Shown here one piece after another: positions 6,958 through 10,369 of a DNA stretch of 10,369 nt. The notes beneath the pieces are model-generated. The model worked only from the letters and a program-made list of their open reading frames with translations. It had not been told where the DNA came from and did no database searches. The stretch comes from JBBDWJ01 sp040902925 (GTDB taxonomy: Bacteria > Acidobacteriota > Terriglobia > Bryobacterales > UBA6623): the NCBI GenBank assembly GCA_040902925.1, contig JBBDWJ010000375.1, positions 1 through 10,369 on the forward strand, read 5' to 3'. A program made the position numbers and the translations under genes. The stretch's first letter is position 1; every line of letters begins with the position of its first letter.

Positions 6958-7330
6958 TTACTCTGCCGTTGCTGGCCGCTCTGCGTGGACTACGGTTCGT
7001 TTTTGACCGGGCGTGGGCAGGCTGAGGGAGCGCAACGGTACGCCCAGGGCGTGGCGCCGAAGCGGCGTTTCGAAATCATCTACCCTTCGCGACAAAGGCA
7101 GAGCAGGGAGTCTCCAAAGGGAAGCCATCGCGCTCTGTTGCCCGGGCGTGAGCGATTCCCAAGTGGCGCGAGGAAGGGACTGGACCTCGCGAGTGTCGTC
7201 GGCATACCAGCGGCGGACATAGCGGATACTCACGAGCGCACGCGGCGTATCGCTCGAGTTTGGCGTGCCTCGGTGCAATGCCCAGGGGTGGCGCCCCGCA
7301 GGACAATCCACGAGCGAAATGGCGCCGCCC
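6958..7330 (-). pseudogene. Decayed C-terminal fragment of a phytanoyl-CoA dioxygenase (PhyH) family gene
   Basis: The minus-strand frame around 7100-7310 reads PWALHRGTPNSSDTPRALVS then IRYVRRWYADDTREVQSLPR and ATWESLTPGQQSAM. The HRGTPNxSDxPR pattern is the C-terminal signature of PhyH-type Fe(II)/2-oxoglutarate oxygenases: the distal iron-binding His plus the Arg that binds 2-oxoglutarate. The upstream part carrying the HxD motif is missing. The frame is closed by a stop around 7345, and the sequence before the His does not resemble the family. Downstream, the frame continues into unrelated sequence to 6958, next to the toxin-antitoxin promoter region. It therefore appears to be a relic truncated at both ends rather than a working gene. 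The open frame could begin at a GTG at 7311. Confidence 0.55.
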
Positions 7331-7655
7331 CATCGCCCGCGAATCGGAGAACATCTGGTGAGTCACAGGAACGCTGACCCATGGAAATCAATAGTATCCG
7401 TTCAAAACGCCCCAAAACACTTGACACCCCGTGCTAGCTTCAATTGAGAGATGGTGAGTGGGGGGAGAGCGGAAAACGCGTGCAAAACCGCTCAAAACCG
7501 CTCACGGAAAGGCGTGCTAACTCCGGAAGCAATGCGCCGAAATAGCGGCGATCACGCCAGTTTTCTCACAGTCATGAATGCTTCAAGACTCGCACTGCAG
7601 TCCCGGAACAGGCGTTCTTTCAACTCCGGCAGGGCTGCTTCATGTCCCATGAACC
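7331..7655. other. Intergenic region upstream of the nucleoside phosphorylase-like gene
   Basis: No gene is supported here. A consensus TTGACA lies at 7421-7426, but no good -10 follows at 16-18 bases (TTGAGA at 7444-7449 is the best placed). A ten-base unit CAAAACCGCT is repeated twice head to tail at 7483-7502. The phosphorylase ATG at 7656 has no strong Shine-Dalgarno sequence, which may mean weak or leader-dependent translation. Confidence 0.4.
7483..7502. repeat. Two tandem copies of a 10-base unit
   Basis: CAAAACCGCT occurs at 7483-7492 and again at 7493-7502, followed by CA. It lies about 60 bases downstream of a TTGACA box and 150 bases before the phosphorylase gene. It may be a regulator half-site pair or chance. 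Confidence 0.4.
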
Positions 7656-8456
7656 ATGTCTGAAGATTCGACTCCACCGATTCTGGACCACCCGACCGAA
7701 CAACCCTCCGCGTTTACAGCCAAGGACTTGATCGAAGATCTCCGCCGGACGCGCTATGTCCCGGCCGGCGCCGTCCCTCCGGTCTGCATTCTCGAGTTCG
7801 ATGGAGATCTGACCGACTGGCTCGTTCAGGAGGGTATCGCCAAGCTGTTTGCGTCGTGGGCTTGCTTTCACACATCGATGTTTGCGATGGAGATCGAAGG
7901 CATCGAGTGCGGCATCATCGCGCGAACGATCGGCGGACCCTACGCGGTGCTGATTGCCGAGCAGCTCCAGTCAGCAGGGGCCAAGATTATCATTGGTTTG
8001 ACCTCCGCCGGCCGCTTGGCTTCCAGCCTGCCACTTCCTTGCCTCGTGGTGGCGACGAGTGCAATTCGTGACGAGGGAACGTCCTATCACTACCTGCCGC
8101 CGGCCAGGGACGTTGCGTGCCCAACGCAGATCACATCCTACTTGCAGCGGGAGCTGCAAGCAGCGACCGGATGGACCACGCGTTCCGGCGCGGTTTGGAC
8201 GACCGATGCGCCGTTTCGCGAGACGCCTGGGCAGCTTGAAAAGTGGGCCGGCGAGGGCGCACTGGCCGTCGAGATGCAGGCGGCATCGCTTTTTGCTTTT
8301 GGCATTGCCCGGCAGGCTTCCGTCGCTTGCGTTGCGATGGTCAGCAACGCCATCGATCATCAAGGTGAACAATTCGATACAGGGTCGCAGGATGATGGGC
8401 TCAAAGTTCTCCAAGGAATCGCGCGGGCAGCCAGATCCTACCTGGAACAGAAATAA
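7656..8456 (+). CDS. Nucleoside phosphorylase-like protein (PNP_UDP_1 family)
   Basis: This 266-residue protein belongs to the nucleoside phosphorylase/nucleosidase superfamily, nearest to uridine phosphorylase-like members. Landmarks are GGPYAVLIAEQL (93-104), GAKIIIGLTSAGRL (108-121, phosphate- and ribose-site loop), AIRDEGTSYHYLPP (136-149), TDAPFRET (183-190), ALAVEMQAASLFAFG (202-216, the VEMEAA equivalent) and AMVSN (227-231). The family cleaves the N-glycosidic bond of nucleosides with phosphate or water, in the cytoplasm. Two deviations stand out: the Glu after Met in the ribose-binding VEMEAA is Gln208, and no clear GDPxR phosphate loop is seen near the N-terminus (LEFDGD instead). 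The natural substrate is therefore uncertain. The gene stands alone, converges with the hydroxylase fragment 54 bases downstream, and has no strong Shine-Dalgarno sequence. Confidence 0.88.
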   Translation: MSEDSTPPILDHPTEQPSAFTAKDLIEDLRRTRYVPAGAVPPVCILEFDGDLTDWLVQEGIAKLFASWACFHTSMFAMEIEGIECGIIARTIGGPYAVLIAEQLQSAGAKIIIGLTSAGRLASSLPLPCLVVATSAIRDEGTSYHYLPPARDVACPTQITSYLQRELQAATGWTTRSGAVWTTDAPFRETPGQLEKWAGEGALAVEMQAASLFAFGIARQASVACVAMVSNAIDHQGEQFDTGSQDDGLKVLQGIARAARSYLEQK

Positions 8457-8975
8457 GCCACCTGCTGAGAGCCACGGTACGGGTTCGCGGGAGATAGCTG
8501 TACCCGGGAGTCAGCGCCCCGACTCAGAGAAATGACCGTCCTCCGGGGCCGCCACCGGTTCCACAAACGGCGTTGACAGCAATCCGGCGGCGCTTTGCAT
8601 CCGGTCCCGCTCGAAACCGGGAAGCCCGTAGTGAATACCGTGATAGTCGTGCCTTTCACGGTAGTTTCCGAACACCCTATCCCAGATTGAGAGTATGCTC
8701 GCGTAGTTCGAGTCGGTCTCGACGCGCTGTGACGAGTGGTGTACTTTGTGCATGTTGGGCGAGACGATAGCGTAGCGCAGCAGTGCGTCCAGCTTGGAGG
8801 GTAGGCCGAGGTTGGCATGGTGAAACTGGGTCGCCAGCAGCAGAACAGAATCGTAGAGCACGATAGCGGGAATCGAGATGCCTGCCAGAGCGATCAGCGG
8901 CAGCCGCAGGGTCGAGGAAATCGCAATTTCCCCCAAATGGAATCGGGTTGCTGTCGAGACGTCCATATTCGGATC
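8450..8975. repeat. Direct repeat unit A carrying a hydroxylase gene end
   Basis: This segment matches about 9893-10369. Over roughly 400 bases of coding sequence about 32 mismatches were counted by eye, near 92% identity, and the final 50 compared bases are identical. Homology starts at the nucleosidase stop codon, covers the downstream flank of the hydroxylase (GAGAGCCACGG, GTTCGCGGGAGATA) and runs through the gene. In this copy it ends at the dispersed repeat at 8975; the other copy runs off the window. Confidence 0.85.
8511..8975 (-). pseudogene. Sterol desaturase/fatty acid hydroxylase family gene, 5'-truncated copy A
   Basis: The frame encodes the C-terminal half of a di-iron membrane hydroxylase of the sterol desaturase/fatty acid hydroxylase superfamily. 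It reads DPNMDVSTATRFHLGE, then a membrane segment (LRLPLIALAGISIPAIVLYD), QFHHANLGLP, MHKVHHSSQ (last His box, HxxHH) and DSNYASILSIWDRVFG. Complete relatives have DPNMDV immediately after the RFHRVHHS box. Here the sequence before DP is replaced at 8975 by a dispersed repeat, so the N-terminal helices and the first His boxes are gone. An ATG at 8966 would give 151 residues, but such a protein could not build the iron centre. The frame otherwise has no stops, so decay is recent or the fragment is still tolerated. It is convergent with the phosphorylase gene. Confidence 0.82.
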
Positions 8976-9015
8976 GCATTCCTGGATAGGGCCGCTCGAA
9001 AGGCAGCGTACTCCT
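8975..9015. repeat. Dispersed repeat, copy 2, at the hydroxylase break point
   Basis: The first 25 bases are identical to 6185-6209, and the match continues with one small gap to GTACTCCT. The shared sequence starts at the very base where homology to the hydroxylase family ends. The junction is therefore sharp and points to insertion or deletion mediated by this sequence. No target-site duplication could be identified, because the other side of the event is unknown. Confidence 0.7.
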
Positions 9016-9112
9016 GTGGCGAGGGCGTTGAACGACCAAGTACACGTTGCCTGATGTAAGAACGATTCGCCGTCGAACGCCGAGATGGCAAATGGTCAGA
9101 ACCACAGCAAGC

Positions 9113-9134
9113 TTCAGCGGCCCACAGGGTGTGC
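9113..9134. repeat. Short dispersed repeat, copy 2
   Basis: TTCAGCGGCCCA at 9113-9124 is identical to 1611-1622, and the following CAGGGTGTGC resembles the continuation there. It lies about 50 bases upstream of a TACAAT box. Confidence 0.45.
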
Positions 9135-9185
9135 TTTCCGCTACACAGGGAATGTTGCGCCGGTAAAACGAATTCAGCATAAAGG

Positions 9186-9215
9186 TACAATCAGACGAGA
9201 CGGATGCGGCATCCG
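9186..9215 (+). promoter_or_regulatory. Possible -10 box followed by an operator-like palindrome
   Basis: TACAAT at 9186-9191 is close to the -10 consensus. No -35 lies at normal spacing; TTGCGC is 25 bases upstream. Ten bases downstream, CGGATGC (9201-9207) and GCATCCG (9209-9215) form a perfect seven-base inverted repeat around one G. If transcription starts near 9198, the palindrome would overlap the first transcribed bases, a typical repressor site. It could also act as a small RNA hairpin. Confidence 0.4.
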
Positions 9216-9267
9216 CCAGATGAAGCAACTCAATGTCGAAACTAGTGTCGATGGGAGACTTTGAGAC

Positions 9268-9798
9268 ATGCAAAAACAGCTGTTTTGTATCGCGTCGGCT
9301 TTGGTGATCTCTGGTAGCTTCGCCCTAGGGCAATCTCTGGGACAGACGCCTCCGTCCAGCCCGCCACCGGCCCCCAATTCCCAGCCAGCCCCTGCTGACA
9401 AGTTGACGCCGCAGATGCTTGGAGAGATGCTTCGGTCAGCGACGACCTTCCATGAGCTTGTCGCGAATATGAATCTGAATCGTTCGCTCGGCCCGGATCA
9501 ACACATCGAGGGTTCCGATGGCCGGTCCCACCATTCTTTGGAGCGCACAGTGCAAACCATTGGCGCGGGAGTGGGCGCCGGAGCCGCGATTGGCGCGATG
9601 ACGCGTAGTGAAAACGGTGTGCTGATCGGAGCACTTGTTGGTGGGGCGGGCGGGCTCATCATCGACCGGATACTTAAGCGCCGGGAAGATTCCAGAGAAA
9701 GGGCGTACGGCCCCGCGGCGGACTCCGTCTATACTCCGGATGGCCGTTCGCACCAGTTGGACGATCGTGATTACGATCAAGACCGCGACCCGAATTGA
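9268..9798 (+). CDS. Small secreted glycine-zipper protein, function unknown
   Basis: This 176-residue protein starts with a Sec signal peptide (MQKQLFCIASALVISGSFAL, likely cut near residue 20-22). A Pro-rich spacer (about 27-42) and a short helical region (46-70) follow. A glycine zipper then spans about 97-131 (TIGAGVGAGAAIGA and LIGALVGGAGGLIIDRI), split by the polar MTRSENG. The tail after 137 is charged and rich in Asp, Arg and Tyr. Glycine zippers of this kind usually insert in or pack against a membrane in envelope proteins. Cys7 is inside the hydrophobic core and is not a clear lipobox, so a lipoprotein is not supported. No enzyme motif is present. The gene has its own promoter-like region and lies between the two hydroxylase repeat units, with no operon partner. 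It looks intact. Confidence 0.75.
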   Translation: MQKQLFCIASALVISGSFALGQSLGQTPPSSPPPAPNSQPAPADKLTPQMLGEMLRSATTFHELVANMNLNRSLGPDQHIEGSDGRSHHSLERTVQTIGAGVGAGAAIGAMTRSENGVLIGALVGGAGGLIIDRILKRREDSRERAYGPAADSVYTPDGRSHQLDDRDYDQDRDPN

Positions 9799-9836
9799 GC
9801 CGCTGCTCAATCCCAAATCCGCCCAAATCGGATTCC
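9795..9836 (+). terminator. Two hairpins after the glycine-zipper gene, probable transcription end
   Basis: TTGAGC (9795-9800) pairs with GCTCAA (9805-9810) over a four-base loop and includes the stop codon. AATCCG (9816-9821) pairs with CGGATT (9829-9834) over seven bases and is followed by CCTTTCC. The second lacks a true T-run, so intrinsic termination is uncertain. Confidence 0.4.
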
Positions 9837-9892
9837 TTTCCCTATCAGCAACCGGACGAATCGGGAGGGAACCCCGCGCGTCTCAAGCGAGA

Positions 9893-10369
9893 ATAGGCGG
9901 CCTGCCGAGAGCCACGGAGGGTTCGCGGGAGATACCCGTACCCGGGAGTCACAAGTCTCCTGACTTAGAGAAATGAGCGCCCTCCGGGGCCGCCGCCGGT
10001 TCCACAAACGGCGTCGACAGCAATCCGGCGACGCTTTGCAGCCGGTCCTGCTCGAAACCGGGAAGCCCGTAGTTAATCCCGTGATAGTCGCGCCTTTCGC
10101 GGTAGGTTCCGAACACCCGATCCCAGACTGAAAGTATGCTCGCGTAGTTCGAGTCGGTCTCGGCGCGGCGGGACGAGTGGTGTACTTTGTGCATGTTGGG
10201 CGAGACGATAGCGTAACGCAGCAGTTCGTCTAGCTTGGCGGGTAGGCCGAGGTTGGCATGGTGAAACTGCGTCGCCAGCAGCAGAATAAAATCATAAAGC
10301 ACAATAGTGGGAAGCGAGATGCCTGCCAGAGCGATCAGCGGCAGCCGCAGGGTCGAGGAAATCGCAATT
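9893..10369. repeat. Direct repeat unit B carrying a hydroxylase gene, continues past the window
   Basis: This is the same orientation and content as 8450-8935, with about 92% identity by eye. The left boundary is near AATAGGCGGCCTGCCGAGAG; left of it the two copies are unrelated. The right boundary lies outside the window. Confidence 0.85.
9949..10369 (-). CDS. Sterol desaturase/fatty acid hydroxylase family protein, copy B, 5' end outside the window
   Basis: This is the C-terminal part of a di-iron membrane hydroxylase, open to the right edge of the window. It contains AISSTLRLPLIALAG, a membrane segment ending in LLLATQFHHANLGLP, the last His box MHKVHHSSR and DSNYASILSVWDRVFG, and ends HFSKSGDL. 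Family members oxidise or desaturate lipid or sterol-like substrates in the membrane with eight histidine-ligated iron sites; only the last His boxes are inside the window. Compared with copy A about 20 of 137 residues differ, mostly conservative, and the C-terminus is one codon longer. An internal ATG at 10302 is not the real start, because homology with copy A continues in frame to the edge. Copy B may be the intact parent gene. Confidence 0.82.
   Translation of the reverse strand, partial: IAISSTLRLPLIALAGISLPTIVLYDFILLLATQFHHANLGLPAKLDELLRYAIVSPNMHKVHHSSRRAETDSNYASILSVWDRVFGTYRERRDYHGINYGLPGFEQDRLQSVAGLLSTPFVEPAAAPEGAHFSKSGDL

Larger units (their letters stand above)
9016..9267. other. 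Upstream region of the glycine-zipper protein gene
   Basis: No gene is supported in these 250 bases. They contain copy 2 of the short TTCAGCGGCCCA repeat, a TACAAT box and a perfect palindrome, all upstream of the plus-strand gene at 9268. GGGAG at 9253-9257, ten bases before the ATG, is the likely ribosome-binding site. Confidence 0.5.

Noticed and set aside
7483..7502. CRISPR-like repeats
   Set aside because: Only two adjacent 10-base units without spacers were found; this is not a CRISPR array.
7451..7663. Small plus-strand open frame ahead of the phosphorylase gene
   Set aside because: There is no ribosome-binding site of note, no recognisable motif, and it contains the tandem 10-base repeat.
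8677..9273. Minus-strand open frame crossing the hydroxylase fragment and the dispersed repeat
   Set aside because: It runs out of frame with the hydroxylase homology and links unrelated sequences; the shared ERPYPGMR comes from the repeat, not from a protein family.

Overview
The window is GC-rich DNA that most resembles an acidobacterial chromosome (Acidobacteriota, possibly the Bryobacter/Solibacter branch). That is an inference from gene content: an ADOP-type MacB/FtsX permease, a PhyH-family remnant, orphan secreted small proteins and short dispersed repeats. No rRNA, tRNA, CRISPR array or intact insertion sequence was seen.

Left part (1-1984). A minus-strand MacB/FtsX-type permease fills 49-1434. 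It stops after its first permease half, so it is about half the usual length for an ADOP protein. A roughly 550-base divergent intergenic region follows. It holds a GC-rich hairpin with a T-run, a short repeat that recurs at 9113, and a plausible leader for the next operon.

Core (about 1964-6182). Four same-strand genes lie 24-66 bases apart: a circularly permuted ATP-grasp ligase, an alpha-E (DUF403) protein, an Anbu-type proteasome-like peptidase and a transglutaminase-like cysteine protease. This set recurs in many bacteria and has been proposed to make and/or hydrolyse a peptide or isopeptide product. Substrate and product are unknown. Catalytic residues are intact where they can be judged: Thr2/Asp18/Lys32 in Anbu and Cys181/His218/Asp234 in the transglutaminase.

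Right part (6183-10369) looks like an accessory, rearranged region. It holds, in order: a short dispersed repeat directly after the operon; a minus-strand antitoxin/RelE-ParE-like toxin pair with a 4-base overlap; a decayed C-terminal piece of a PhyH (phytanoyl-CoA dioxygenase) gene; a plus-strand nucleoside phosphorylase-like gene; a sterol desaturase/fatty acid hydroxylase gene fragment cut off exactly at a second copy of the dispersed repeat; a small secreted glycine-zipper protein with its own promoter-like region and palindrome; and a second, about 92% identical copy of the hydroxylase segment that runs off the right edge. The two hydroxylase copies flank the glycine-zipper gene as direct repeats, which suggests a local duplication followed by a repeat-associated deletion.
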